Source: Terramyces sp. JEL0728 (taxonomy: Eukaryota > Chytridiomycota > Chytridiomycetes > Rhizophydiales > Terramycetaceae). Taken from it: DNA of 64,000 nt. Shown piece after piece: positions 35,468 to 46,633 of the stretch. The stretch is from the NCBI GenBank assembly GCA_027603945.1, contig JADIIU010000008.1:159152-223151 (forward strand). The letters run 5' to 3'. Below the pieces are notes generated by a model, which worked only from the letters and a program-made list of their open reading frames with translations, was not told where the DNA came from and made no database searches. Both the position numbers and the translations under genes were made by a program. How positions within the stretch are numbered: position 1 is the stretch's first letter; each line of letters begins with the position of its first letter.

Positions 35468-36579
35468 TTAATTTATTAAACGTCTGCGTGCGTTAATAAA
35501 CCAGTTATTCAATTGGCTCATGCTAAGATTAGTTTTAGCAGCCAATTGTTTTTTCTCTTGATCAGTAGGGTATGGATCGCGGACTAGATTAAAAAGAAAC
35601 TACTATTTGCAAAGAACCACTGTTTTAGTATATCATGAATATCGCTGGAATAATTTCTCCTTCGTTTTCTATTTCCTTCTTCATTCCTTTCAGGTTTTTT
35701 CTTTTTTTCTACTTCGGATTCATCTTCCTGATCCGTTTCATGGTAGTTTGCTTTTGGCTGTTGCTGCTTGGCTGATTTTACTTGAGGAGTCACTAGTCGA
35801 CGTTTTTTAACATTTTCAATCTTGTATTTTGTATTAAATTCATTCAGTGTTTCTTGACTGCTTGATAGAGTCAACAGCGTGCTGATCGCAGACTCTTCGA
35901 TTTGCGGAATGGATATGATACGGTAAGCTAGCCTGTCGTTGTTACTGATTAATTCATGGCTGATATCTACTATGCGATCATAGTTTGTTGGCGAAGGGGT
36001 AAACTGATCCACTAAATTGTTGACAGCTGTCGTTGCGCCGAGTACTTTCTCTCTGTAGCGCACTTCTTTTCCGTTTTCGATATAAGCAATTCTGTAGCCA
36101 TTCTCTGATTGACATTTGTCCATCAAATTACTAAAATCTCTATTTTCCATTTGAACTTCCAACCACTCTTTCTGACGCTGTTCGACCAAATCATTCTTAC
36201 CTGATCCGTTAATATTCCCATTTGCGAAATTCGTCGATCCAAAATGGCAGCAGTGGGTGAATACTATTCCACAAGGTATATGTTCAGCGATTTTTGAGTA
36301 ATACTGTATCTCTGAAATCGATATTTGTCTTACATTGACTATAAATAATAAACAATCAATCTCCTGGCCAATCTTTGATTTGAAATCGGGTGGAGTGTCA
36401 ATCACCGTCAAGCTGCCAAGTGTTTTTATCGACACTGATTGAGTGCAAGGTAAGGTTGAATTATTGACGGGAAAGGACTTTGATATCAGCAAGTTTCCTA
36501 CAGTGGATTTACCGGCGCCAGAGCTGCCTAGCAGCAAGATAGTCTTCATTTTTGTTGGAATTTTTGATGTTGAACGCAT
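35468..36579 (-). CDS. AIG1-like GTPase fused to TALE homeodomain, copy 1, 363 aa
   Basis: Residues of about 11-240 form a P-loop NTPase: [19 protein letters not shown] (G1), VIDTPPD (G3-like) and [11 protein letters not shown] at the G4 position. This is the layout of AIG1/GIMAP or septin-like GTPases. An acidic and lysine-rich linker follows, then a TALE-type homeodomain: [30 protein letters not shown] and the recognition helix [13 protein letters not shown] 20-nt intron (35584-35603, GTAGTTTCTTTTTAATCTAG) sits inside the homeodomain, and splicing it is required for the fold. G3 has Pro where Gly is usual. A sensor GTPase carried on a DNA-binding protein is an inference. ATG 36577-36579; a second ATG at 36549 would also give a complete GTPase. 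Confidence 0.85.
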
Positions 36580-36926
36580 TCATGACACCATAAGCCACAG
36601 TCACGAAAGGACTGCTGGATCATGAAATAAATAGAAACTGGTGGATTTTCCAGTGGAATAACGTTAGCAAGGAAACATTGCTTACGGATTCTGTCTGCTG
36701 CTGAAAGTTTTGGTTTGGTTCATTGAAAATTCTTGGTGATGGAATGAGCCACTTTGTGACATTTTGACTTTGACTTTTACAGCTGAGGTTGCATCATCTT
36801 CACTCCGCCTATGCTTCTGAAAATGCAGTGTTTCAAAGTGGTTTGTGATTAGCTCATGTTGATTGGTGGCATCTTACCGCCAGTCACTTTGTTCACAGCT
36901 TCAACAAACAATAAAATTGAATTAAT
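36580..36926. other. intergenic region between the two GTPase-homeodomain genes
   Basis: About 350 bp between tandem minus-strand genes. No coding frame is supported; it should contain the promoter of copy 1. Confidence 0.4.
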
Positions 36927-38549
36927 TTATTTACTTTCTTTGACTCTTTCCCAAATACCATCAATCATCAAAAGGTGCTTTTTACGAACAAATGCCAACC
37001 AAGCATTAAGATTATTCTTTTCCCATCGGCGCTTTCCGCACATTTCTTCTTTTGTATCTTCATCTGGAAACGGATTAGAAAGATTTTCAAGCATCCACTG
37101 TAAAAGCATCTGCTCGGTGGTTTCATCAGGGATTTCTTTTGTCGGCACAGATTTAATGAGGAATCTACGACGGGCATTGATGAACCAAGTGTTAACTTGC
37201 ATTAATGTAAGACCTGTTTCTTTCATTAATTGAATCTTTTCTTCTTCGGAAGGATATGGGTTAGATCGATGAGCCTGCATCCAATCTTTCAAGAGTTCGT
37301 TTTGTTTATAAGTATGATTTTGGCGGCCTCTTTTGCTCCCGGTTGTTTTTCCTTTGTAGCTAAGCTGCACGTTATCAGGTGGTGGCCGTTTCTTGCTTGG
37401 GATGACTTCTTGGCTTTCATCAGAGCTGTGGCCATCGTATTTGGAATTTTTAAATGTCATTAACGAAGCAGCAGCACTTTCATCTCTATTTTGATTGCTA
37501 GGAGTACCCATTTTCGGGGAAAGAGAATAATTTCTTGGGATAGGTGTACGATTTACAATTGGGGAACTATGCATGGAGCCATGAAGCGGTGGAGCCAAGC
37601 CAGATAGTTGATTCAGACCGTCGATGGACCTAATGCTTGGTAGTTTCAAGTTTCTATCGATAGGTGTTTTTGATTTAATAATAGGTCTGGGAGCATTGTA
37701 GGGTGAGCTAGGCAAAGATTCATACGGCCGCACATTTATTCCATAGCCATCCATTCTTGGCGAATTCACAAGCGTTTCCGGCTTTAATTCTACATCAAAC
37801 GCTCTTCTATCGTATAGCGGCGACGCTGGTCTACTCTGGAAATCGTCTGTATGGATAATGAAGCCGATTTTGGGGGTGCTTGAATTTGAAACAAATTCCT
37901 GGTTGATTTCAATATCAGTCAATGCAACTTTAGCGTCAATTGCGTATAGTAACTGGTCAAGAGAAGCTTTGCTTTCTTGAACATTAACTGTATCAAAGCA
38001 AAGCTCCTGTTCATCCGCGCAAGCATCGTATGGCGGGTTTTCAATAAACACAACCCGCTTTTCGCAAAAACTAAACATTTCCATGAATCTAGGATCCGCC
38101 TTCTGCATCTGGACCCACACATCTTGCTCTTCCCTTGATTTCGACATATGAAAGCAGTTTGTAAATACCAAGCAAAATATCCTGTTCAGTCCTGAAAACA
38201 GCTGCGTGCATCTCTGAAACATCTGAAAAGTTGAATCTGGTATACGGCCAAGTGGTAATACAAAGAGAATCGAGTTGAGGTGCGGTGAAGGTGATTTTCG
38301 CAGTTCCGTTAAAGCATCAGAAACGTTCTTCATGGTGCTGTACTGATCCACTCCTTGCGTATCAATAATTGTACGCTTTGATGCCAGAGAATCGATGATG
38401 TGGTATCCAGTAGTAGATTTCGAAGGTCCTGTTTGGAAGGAGTTTCTAACAGGAAGTTTTGTAATAGCGTCGCAATATAGTAAATTTCCTATGCTGGATT
38501 TGCCGGACGATTTGGGTCCTATTATGAGGATTGTCTTTAGTTCGTTCAT
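36927..38549 (-). CDS. AIG1-like GTPase fused to TALE homeodomain, copy 2, 540 aa
   Basis: A single uninterrupted exon, so the fusion cannot be a splicing artefact. Residues 5-230 are a P-loop GTPase-like domain: [19 protein letters not shown] (G1), [11 protein letters not shown] (G3), [11 protein letters not shown] (G4 position). Residues 240-400 are Ser/Pro-rich and probably disordered. A TALE homeodomain follows (about 402-462): [29 protein letters not shown] and [13 protein letters not shown] second, degenerate homeodomain-like segment (about 475-530) reads [20 protein letters not shown], with [12 protein letters not shown] at the place of helix 3, lacking the WFxNxR core. Copies 1 and 2 are clearly paralogous but quite diverged. 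Stop codon lies next to AATAAA. Confidence 0.88.
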   Translation of the reverse strand: MNELKTILIIGPKSSGKSSIGNLLYCDAITKLPVRNSFQTGPSKSTTGYHIIDSLASKRTIIDTQGVDQYSTMKNVSDALTELRKSPSPHLNSILFVLPLGRIPDSTFQMFQRCTQLFSGLNRIFCLVFTNCFHMSKSREEQDVWVQMQKADPRFMEMFSFCEKRVVFIENPPYDACADEQELCFDTVNVQESKASLDQLLYAIDAKVALTDIEINQEFVSNSSTPKIGFIIHTDDFQSRPASPLYDRRAFDVELKPETLVNSPRMDGYGINVRPYESLPSSPYNAPRPIIKSKTPIDRNLKLPSIRSIDGLNQLSGLAPPLHGSMHSSPIVNRTPIPRNYSLSPKMGTPSNQNRDESAAASLMTFKNSKYDGHSSDESQEVIPSKKRPPPDNVQLSYKGKTTGSKRGRQNHTYKQNELLKDWMQAHRSNPYPSEEEKIQLMKETGLTLMQVNTWFINARRRFLIKSVPTKEIPDETTEQMLLQWMLENLSNPFPDEDTKEEMCGKRRWEKNNLNAWLAFVRKKHLLMIDGIWERVKESK

Positions 38550-39442
38550 TCTTGGTCTCGTTCAAAACCTCTCAATTTTTAAACAGGTTGATCTGTCACA
38601 GCGTGACTTTTGAAAGGTTTCCACTTTGAATTACAATGCCCAAGCCCAGCTTGGTGAAACAAGCTGACATAAAGAGTGCTTTTAAACCACAAATGAACTC
38701 ATAATTATCGAAATCCTCGCTAATTTTCTTTTAAAAAATCTCCCAAACCCATGGCATAACAGGCTCTTTCCCTGTCTGATTAAACACCATAAACCAAAAT
38801 TGACCGCAATAATCAGGGGACATGCTTGTTCTCCTGAGGCAGGGTCGACTGGATGAAACAACAAGAAAAGCCCAAGATAACTAAAAGAGTGCAAGGTTCA
38901 TTTGTGTGTATCATCAAGCAGAGAGATTTGTTTAAAAGAACTCGGAAACACTAGTTTCTGTTGTCATTTAAAAGTCCCTGAAATTCTTTTTGACGAGCAA
39001 AAATGGTAATCTGGGATGGGACAGTTGTCCTACCTGAAATGAATTCACTCTCAGGGATCAGAATGGCTCGGAATCAATTCACAAAACGCACACGCCGAGT
39101 TATATAACTATAACCTCTCTTAATACTTGTCTTGAGTGTCTATTTTTGGTTGCTTTTTCCCTAGACAAACGCCCACGAGAGAGGACGGGATCGGCCATCC
39201 AGGGCTCAAACATAGGTGACTGGCACAAATCTTCAAATGACACTAAAAATAATGTGCATGCGGGCAAGTCGTCAGCAACTACAGCTTTTATTGAATTCAC
39301 CAAAGAGGGTTCGCCAGGTTTTGCAATATTAAAGAGTCAGCAGTTGAACAAGAAACAGACTGCCCCAGTCTACCGCAATATTAAATATCGAATCAGTGCC
39401 CGATTAGAGAACAGTCTTGGGCAAAGTGGAAAAACAATTCAT
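38550..39442. other. long intergenic region
   Basis: Nearly 900 bp, the longest gap here. Short frames exist on both strands (for example + 39146-39451), but none shows a recognisable domain or a consistent mini-intron structure. It includes the promoter of GTPase-homeodomain copy 2. Confidence 0.4.
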
Positions 39443-42420
39443 TTATTCTGAGGCTCCAACCTTTGCCAAAGCTTTCCTTGCCCTGATGGCAAAAGCTATG
39501 CTACAAATAAAGCCAACTAATGCCAAGAAAGCTGCCAGAAAGCCAAGCACTACTGGCAGGACATTACTAGCTGCACACGAATTGTATGTATTTTCAGCAG
39601 CTACATAGTATGGGTTGTTATATCCAAATACGTAATTGCCTGGTTTTGGCGAAAGGCACGACACGATTAGAAAACTGTAAATGAACAACGCACCTGCCTC
39701 CAGCAAGTAAACACACGTAGCTCCAAACATTTTGTATGCTTTTGAGTACGGATTCTTTGGAGTCTTGATACAAAAAATAAATAATGACGAAATAACTGGG
39801 AAGATCAAGGTAACTAGTATTCCGATGAGGAAGTGGTGTTTTCTGTTTATCTTTGGAGGGAGTTGCTGCTTTGACTTTGGCACTGTTTGTGGTTTAATTG
39901 CTTCCTCAGTTGGTGGAACTGGCTCTGCTGGAGGTTTCTTTGCTTTTTTCAATTGGACCTCAATATTATTCCCCTTCTTTATAACTTTATCTATCTCGTA
40001 ATCTTTTGCCCTTGGATCGTTGGGATTTACATTAACCATGAATTTATCAGCGGTTGGAGGTCATCGTAAAGCATCTGTTGAGTTGCTTTATTAGCAGCAG
40101 GTATGCTTTGATTTTCGTGTTGATTTGAATTTGGCAATACCTGTGTATTATTTGGATATGATTGCTGGACTGGTGGTTGCATATATTGTTGCTGCACTGG
40201 AGGTGTGTAGGTGCCGTCTGATAGCGGCGGTTGAATGTTATAATTTTCATTCAGTTTGTTGGGTGGATAATAATTTTGAGGATGTGTTTGTCCTTGGGGA
40301 GTATATTTCTCTGGTGAGACTGGCCGTGTTGCTGCAAAAGACATATCTTGATACACTGGAGGACCAGTATTAGCATTTTGCATGTTGTTTGGTAGTACAT
40401 ACTCGTTTGCAGCGATTGGAGCATGTTGAGACGTGGAAACAAGTTGTCCTGATTCTGTGGTTGTATATTTATTCGCATTTAGACCACCATCTAGATATTG
40501 AAGGTTTTGTATTTGAATTGGCCGATAGTCATCCTGAGATTGAACAACTTCATTAGATGGCACAGCACTCATTGGACGCACTTGATTGTAGGGTAAATTC
40601 TGGTTTGGCTGACGAATAGTTTCGTTGTATGGTGCGGCACTTGTCAATGGAAGCGGATTGTAAGATAGCTTTTGATCTGGTTGTTGAGCTGATGGCATGA
40701 ATTCACCGGGAGCTGTAATCGGTATCATCTTATTGATTCGTTTTCCTGTATTGGGGTCGAAAACATACTCGCTATTATTCACACTCTGGACTGCTGTATC
40801 ACTTTGAACAACAATAAAATTGGCACCTGGCAGAGTGGATGCTGCCCTACTAGTTCCTAAATTTTCAAAATCATTTGCTCCGGGTTGAAAGTAAACCACA
40901 TTATCTGGTCCTGCAATCGATTTCCGCACTGATGCTGGTGGTAAATTTTGAGATTCCGGTTGGTATTGTTGCTCTGCCTGGATTTGCGGCTGCAGATTCT
41001 GGTCAGCAACTTTTGGTTGATAGGTAGGCTCTGGTGAAATCCTTTCGGATAGTCCTAAATAGCCAAGATCTAGTTGTTGTGAGTTCTCATTCACAGGAAC
41101 AGTTCCTAGATTTGGAGGGGGTATACTAGCATTCTGAGGTAGCTGGTTCCCTTGTTGGATATTTGCTGCCTTAATCTGGTCTTGCTGTGGTGGCAATTGT
41201 TGCAGTTGTGCTCCTGGAGAAGCTCCAAGCTGCATTTGAGGTTGATAAATCTGCTGGTAGCCTCCTTGGTTATACTGCTGTATTTGCGGCATTTCTTGCA
41301 TCGTCCCAGGCTGCTGATAGCCAACTTGGGTATACTGGTTCATTTGAACAGCGCGGTTAGCAGGGTCTGGAGTGCCGACCCTACTTCCAGGTCGATAAGG
41401 ATTCGATTGAATACTTTGAGCTGCATTTGGTACTTCTCGAGTTCCAATACTAGTTTGGTAAGCCTGTTGATTAATCACATTTCTATTTTGCATCTCGGTG
41501 GGACCGTATACATTTGGGACTGCTTGGCTAGGTATAGGCGAATTGGAAAACTTAACCGGTGGGGTATAATATCCAGTTTGATTCGTGTACGATTGATTTG
41601 CAATTGGCGGGAGTGCATTTGGCGGATTTGGGCTGTATTGCGGATTAACTATAGGTGTAAGACCCTTTTTCTCTTTCCCCAGCAACATTTTTACCAGTGT
41701 TTTTGGTGAGTCCATTAATTGATTGATTTTTTCCTGGCTCAGGTTCATATTTTGTAATCCTAAAAGATTCTTTGCATTGGCTAGTGATAAAGATTGAATT
41801 CCCACTGGAGCAGGTTGGTAGGGCATATTTTGGCCGTGGTAAGGATTTTGATAGCCCCCATATTGCTGGTTACCACCAAATGCAGCTTGACTCGCAGAAT
41901 TTGCCATATTTTGAACAGGCTGACTGTACCCACTCTGGGCAAGCAAATTTCCCTGGCTATTTGAGCTAGCCATCTTGTAAAAATTTGCTAAATCAGAAAG
42001 TGGTTACAGTATTTAGCCCCACATCCACCACAGAATTTTGACTGTGGATCTATCTTGGTTCCGCAATCACCACAGAATAATGGTCTTGGCTGCTCAACTG
42101 TTTCGGTTGGTTGTGCTACAATTTGAGCTGGTTGTAATACTGTTTGAGCTGGTTGTAATGCTGTTTGAGCTGGTGGGGCAATTATCTGGGCTGGTGGTGC
42201 TATAGTTTGAGCTGGTGGTTCTGCACTCTGAATTGAGTGCCCTACAGTTTGAATTGGTAGCAGTGACACCTGGATTGGCGGTGTGGCCGTTTGAGTGGCA
42301 GGTGCAACGATCGGTGTTGCTGATTCTATATTAGTAAAGAGTACGGAGAAATTTTGCTCCACAACTAGCACAGAATTTTGCTCTGTCTTCGTTTGTGCTT
42401 CCACACTCAGCACAAAACAT
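39443..42420 (-). CDS. double zinc ribbon, Q/N/P-rich, multi-TM protein, 972 aa
   Basis: Three frames that look like separate genes join through mini-introns at 42326-42344 (19 nt), 41988-42007 (20 nt) and 40011-40030 (20 nt, GTAAATCCCAACGATCCAAG). The product starts with a zinc ribbon (MFCAECGST, KFCASCGAKF). A Pro/Ala/Gln repeat follows (APPAQ, QPAQT), then a second zinc ribbon (LFCGDCGTKIDPQSKFCGGCG) and a 630-residue Gln/Asn/Pro/Tyr-rich, probably disordered region. A C-terminal part with three hydrophobic spans (HHFLIGILVTLIFPVI, YLLEAGALFIYSFLIV, VLGFLAAFLALVGFI) completes it. Function unknown. The ATG at 41971-41973 could instead begin a separate gene, and the last intron has a weak branch motif, so the three-part fusion should be treated as likely but not proven. 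Confidence 0.65.
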
Positions 42421-42557
42421 TTTGAAGGTCGGAGAATTTACAAAGGGATAACGAGCGCGTAGGAACTGGAGAATTAAGACTTTTTATGCACAAGCTGCTG
42501 GACCCTAATTTTGAGAGTACAATGATCAATTCAAACAACGGGGAAAAGTCTGGATAG

Positions 42558-43762
42558 TTAAAAATGTATATTTTTGTAGTAGGTTGAATCAACAGAATCA
42601 ATTACCAAACTGCCACTATTAACACCCTGCATAAGACTCTCTTTAACAATCAACAGTGATAGCCCAAGGCGCTTTGCCAAACTGCCAACGCTATCACCGT
42701 TTGCTTCCTTAATAATCCTTTCAACACAATCGTCATCCTTCTTTTGTACAATCTTTAATCCACTACTAAATTCTTTCATTAAATAGTCTTTGTCCAGTAG
42801 CGAACATGCTTTAAGTAAATCTGTCGGAGAGATTAGTGATATTCCTCGCACGCGGTTGTATAAGCAGTACAAATCACAGAGAGTTAAAATACTTTCATTT
42901 CTCCTCGCAAGAAACTCGCTTATTTCTGCTGATAGCTGTGCATGGTAGTTTCCTGTCACTTGGACATTGACGCCAAACTTTGCCAGACTATTTGAGAATT
43001 CATCATGCTCAGTTCCTGGTTAATACCGAAATACCTAGTTTGGCGGTAATCAAGTCTGCCAATCTAGTCATTTCGCTTGCCTTTTCCATTAGTGTCTTCA
43101 AATCTGAAAATGATTCGTTCATTTCACTCATTTTCTTTTGTTCTTGCTGCTTCTTGTTTAGAATCATTGAAACTCCCACATCTTTTTTCAACCACAGCTT
43201 TTCCTGTAGGGCTTTTTCAATCGCAGATATCGTTTCTTGTAGCCCGCCTATTGTTAGTAAAACCAACCTGAACGCAAAGATAGTTTAAGCACGTATTGCT
43301 CGACTTGTAAAGAATTACCACATATCTGGCAATTCAGTGCATCCTGTTCGTTTATAAATGTACACGATGTACATTGGGCTGGTATTTCTGGTCTGGAAAC
43401 ACCACAATTCAAACACTTAACACCCTATCGTTATTACTAGCTACATTATTGAATGTGTTGCAAACTGAACAAGTCCAGTCGAAAACTAATACTTGTTTAA
43501 CAGTTAGAATTATTTTGGGTGATTGCATCATGAATCCTGCAAATGTAGAGTGACTCGTTATCCTGGACAGGAGAATTTGAACGGGTGCTGTCGATGGCGA
43601 TCCAGTAGATGGTTGATATAAAATGCGGTGCGAAGTGATTGTAACTGATCCATTCGAGTAATTCTCCAACTTGTCATTCCCATCGTACAGTCCTACATTT
43701 GCGACTACCGTCACAATATTTTCATTTGGAATATCAGTTTTAGATTCAAATAGTTTATCCAT
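42558..43762 (-). CDS. VPS36: ESCRT-II subunit Vps36, 381 aa
   Basis: Part of the ESCRT-II complex, which sorts ubiquitinated membrane proteins into multivesicular bodies. Three introns (43425-43444, 43248-43267, 20 nt; 43016-43034, 19 nt) join four frames. The N-terminal GLUE domain has NVGLYDGNDKLENYSNGSV and TSHRILYQ. Inserted in it are Npl4-type zinc fingers (DWTCSVCNTFNN, VKCLNCGVSR, QCTSCTFIN, NCQICGNS), as in yeast Vps36, where they bind ubiquitin and ESCRT-I. The helical and winged-helix part follows (FGVNVQVTGNYHAQLSAEIS, ISLISPTDLLKACSLL). Confidence 0.92.
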
Positions 43763-44048
43763 TTTTTCAAAACTTTTTGACCTGCATTAAATAAACATGC
43801 AGCAGCTAAATGGATGGAGATACAATGAATAAATGCAGTTTGATCGTGAATTAAATCCTTTTGCATGAGATTTCGGAAATCGGTCTCAACAGTTGGTTTA
43901 TTGCAGCCAGATGTTCCCTTTACTGCAACAGAAGTATCGGAATTTATTAAATCTATGGAAAGTTGATTGTAATACTGAGTAAATGTCGCCTGACCAGTTT
44001 TGGCAGCAGACCAACCTAAATTAGAGTAATGAAAATTTTTACAAACTT

Positions 44049-45686
44049 ATGGAAGAAACAGAAATCGAACGAGAGACGGTACTCTTAGGATCACACAGCA
44101 AAGATAAAGTAGTCTCTCTATTCCTAAACCGACGTACACTAATATCCGTTGATGGAAAGCAGTGGCCAGACATGGCTGGCTTTCTCCTCACAAAATCAGA
44201 CTTGCAGCCAATAATCCAACTAGAATGTCGATTTGTATTCAAGACAACAGTAGGAATAACGACGACCAAAATAATTTACAACGAATACCAAAAAGGAATT
44301 AAAATCGAAGACGGAAAGTATGAATTTCGTTTTCAGTTTGGATCCAAGGCTCTCTTTCCTTCATTTGATTTCGACCAGGAACATGGGTTGTACTGGAAAG
44401 TATATGGATTTGTAGCGGAAGTATATGGAAGTATACCACAGTCAGACAATATGAAAATCTCTTCAAAAACTGGAATTTCATTTCATGTTGGCTACAAGTA
44501 CACCAAGCCGCCTACCAAATACTGCATATCATACACATTAACCCGTCGATCATCTGTTAAATATCAAATTGACAAATTATTCAATCAAAACAAGTTAAAA
44601 GCAAGCGTGCAGCTGCGCAATCCAATAAGAAATAGAGAGCCAATAGAAATACAGATTGACTTGACTGATATCGACAAGCATGAAATACAGCGGATCAAAG
44701 TATTTTTAAAACAAAAGATTGTATATCAAGCCGTATCCTCAACGCATTTTAATTTTAAAAATGTGCATTTGGTATTGGATCAACCAGCGCCTCCGCTATA
44801 CACGCACGATGATAAACAAACAATGACAATATCAGTAGACCAGTTTGATTTGCCATCTATGGCTCGAGTAATAGGACTCGACGACCCAACCAGCCGTCTA
44901 GTCTCTTCAACAGAGTTTACCGATTTGATTCCAGGTTCGGCGGGATTACAAATACAATACGAATTTAAAATAGATTTATTTATAAAAGATCATCCGGAAC
45001 TCTCGACGCACGTCCCCTTCCTTGTATCTTACACTGAAATTGAGATGGATGAAGTTGTGAATCCAAATACAACGCTATTGACTAGGCAGCACTTTTTACC
45101 CATACTGGCAGGGCTAATAGAAGATTTAACACACTCTGTTGAAGGTTTGAACGTATTGCTGGTTGAATGGCGGTCATACAGAACAGAAGCAAATAAGAAT
45201 GACCGTATGTGTACCGAAAGCAGTGATCATGCGATATTCCTACTAGAAATGCTAGATTCATTTACAGTGCAATTAGAAATATTTACAAAACACTTGATTT
45301 TACAAACAACAGATGTAAAGAAAATACCATGGCCCAACGAAACTGTACCATTCAACATGTTTTTACTTGAGCTTGAATTGCTGATTAGAGCAGTACCGCA
45401 TGCGCCTGCTTACACTGTAACAGAAGGGGAGCCGATTGTATCACGATTATTAAAGGAATGCAAGCTGTTTATGCAAGATTCTCTCAGTGTAATTAAAGGA
45501 TGGATCAAACCTGTTGGCAATGCGAATGAAATTGTAAGTAATCTGGAAACACATATGAATAATGTCAAGCAGTTGTTGTTTGATGTTGCTGAAGGTGCAG
45601 ACACAGAGTTTGGGAATGAAGAAAAGCCTGATCCTGATTTGATTGAAGCATTACGAATATCCCAGTTAGATATTGGCAATCAATAG
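44049..45686 (+). CDS. arrestin-like protein, 545 aa
   Basis: A single-exon protein. Residues of about 20-320 have the two-lobed beta-sandwich pattern of the arrestin superfamily, with the second lobe opening YTLTRRSSVKYQIDKLF and LKASVQLRNPIRNREPIEIQ. The helical C-terminal 200 residues are not recognised, and no PPxY motif is present. Arrestins usually link membrane cargo to ubiquitin ligases or to clathrin. AP-2 mu and Vps36 nearby fit an endocytic setting, though proximity proves nothing. The family call is moderate because arrestin folds diverge strongly in sequence. Confidence 0.6.
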   Translation: MEETEIERETVLLGSHSKDKVVSLFLNRRTLISVDGKQWPDMAGFLLTKSDLQPIIQLECRFVFKTTVGITTTKIIYNEYQKGIKIEDGKYEFRFQFGSKALFPSFDFDQEHGLYWKVYGFVAEVYGSIPQSDNMKISSKTGISFHVGYKYTKPPTKYCISYTLTRRSSVKYQIDKLFNQNKLKASVQLRNPIRNREPIEIQIDLTDIDKHEIQRIKVFLKQKIVYQAVSSTHFNFKNVHLVLDQPAPPLYTHDDKQTMTISVDQFDLPSMARVIGLDDPTSRLVSSTEFTDLIPGSAGLQIQYEFKIDLFIKDHPELSTHVPFLVSYTEIEMDEVVNPNTTLLTRQHFLPILAGLIEDLTHSVEGLNVLLVEWRSYRTEANKNDRMCTESSDHAIFLLEMLDSFTVQLEIFTKHLILQTTDVKKIPWPNETVPFNMFLLELELLIRAVPHAPAYTVTEGEPIVSRLLKECKLFMQDSLSVIKGWIKPVGNANEIVSNLETHMNNVKQLLFDVAEGADTEFGNEEKPDPDLIEALRISQLDIGNQ

Positions 45687-45751
45687 AGTAGTTGTATTTG
45701 GTGTTGACAGCGTTTAGAAGAATGATACACGTAATTTATAAATAAATTTAT

Positions 45752-46633
45752 TTACTGTTCTTGTTTGTCAATTCTTTCAGCGTTGGCTTTGCCGATACAT
45801 GGATTCTTTGTTGGGGGATTTCTAGTTGCGCAGAAACCTGGTGGACATTTGTTGATTACGAATGTTGTTGCCGAGGTAAATAGTTTGAAACTAGTGTCAT
45901 CGATACATTCGAAAGAGTTTGGAACGTGTGCAGTAAGAGAAGCTGCATCTGAACCTGTGTTTCCAGTGTTAGCAGGAGGGTTGGCAGTAGGAGCAGCACT
46001 TTGATTTTCAGTTCCATCGATACGAGCTGCATTCGCTTTACCAATACATGGATTCTTTGTTGGGGGATTTCTAGTTGCGCAGAAGCCTGGTGGACATTTG
46101 TTGATTACGAATGTTGTTGCCGAGGTAAATAGTTTGAAACTAGTGTCATCGATACATTCGAAAGAGTTTGGGACATGAACCGTGTTATCAGCTGAAGAGT
46201 TACCGGCACCTTGGTCATTTGCATTGCCTTGATCGTCTGCACCTTGATCTTCTGCGTTGCCTTGATCATTAGAATCTCCTTGGTCATCAGCAGCTTTATT
46301 TTGACCGGTTCCATTTGCAGCGTTGTTTACACCAGCAGCAGCAAATCTAGCCAATTTATCAGCGTCAGTATCACAAGTTACACTGGTGCCAGCTTTGTTG
46401 ACCAAAGGAAGAACTTGACAGGACAAGGTAGCCCCACAAGCTGCAGTTACAGTGAATTTGCCACCTTGACAGATTCCTACTTTGTCGCCAATACAAAAGT
46501 TTCCAGTGCCAGTGCAAGCATCTCCTTCTTTGTTGTTGAATTTTGCTGCATCTAGAGCAGCAGCGTCTTTGCCATTTTGAACTTGAGTTGGGTTTTGAGC
46601 AATTGCAAATGAAAGTAATAAATATTTAAACAT
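45752..46633 (-). CDS. secreted protein with CBM19-like modules, 293 aa
   Basis: A signal peptide (MFKYLLLSFAIAQ) is followed by a Cys-rich module (residues 35-95), then a low-complexity Asp-Gln-Gly-Asn repeat (units such as DDQGN, NDQGN), and two nearly identical Cys-rich modules (FECIDDTSFKLF, KCPPGFCATRNPP, NPCIG). The four-Cys pattern and CPPGxxC motif match CBM19-type chitin-binding modules of fungal chitinases. No catalytic domain is present, so it may coat or shield chitin, or bind it in the wall. The two last modules are encoded by a 128-bp direct repeat differing at one position. AATAAA overlaps the stop. Confidence 0.72.
   Translation of the reverse strand: MFKYLLLSFAIAQNPTQVQNGKDAAALDAAKFNNKEGDACTGTGNFCIGDKVGICQGGKFTVTAACGATLSCQVLPLVNKAGTSVTCDTDADKLARFAAAGVNNAANGTGQNKAADDQGDSNDQGNAEDQGADDQGNANDQGAGNSSADNTVHVPNSFECIDDTSFKLFTSATTFVINKCPPGFCATRNPPTKNPCIGKANAARIDGTENQSAAPTANPPANTGNTGSDAASLTAHVPNSFECIDDTSFKLFTSATTFVINKCPPGFCATRNPPTKNPCIGKANAERIDKQEQ
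45795..45922. repeat. 128-bp direct repeat, copy 1
   Basis: Near-perfect direct repeat inside the secreted CBM19-like gene, 249 bp from copy 2. It encodes the C-terminal module. Confidence 0.9.
46044..46171. repeat. 128-bp direct repeat, copy 2
   Basis: Matches copy 1 except for one base (gaagcctgg in place of gaaacctgg). Such identity points to a recent duplication or gene conversion. Confidence 0.9.

Noticed and set aside
38680..38900. Short minus-strand frame encoding SPDYCGQFWFMVFNQ in the long gap
   Set aside because: Only about 30 codons, with no supporting splice partners or domain.
39146..39451. 101-codon plus-strand frame in the long gap
   Set aside because: No recognisable domain, no consistent mini-intron structure, and it runs into the 3-prime end of the neighbouring gene.
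40027..41973. Q-rich frame as a stand-alone gene with its own ATG
   Set aside because: A perfect 20-nt intron joins it in phase to the preceding zinc-ribbon exon. Not excluded, but the fused reading explains more.
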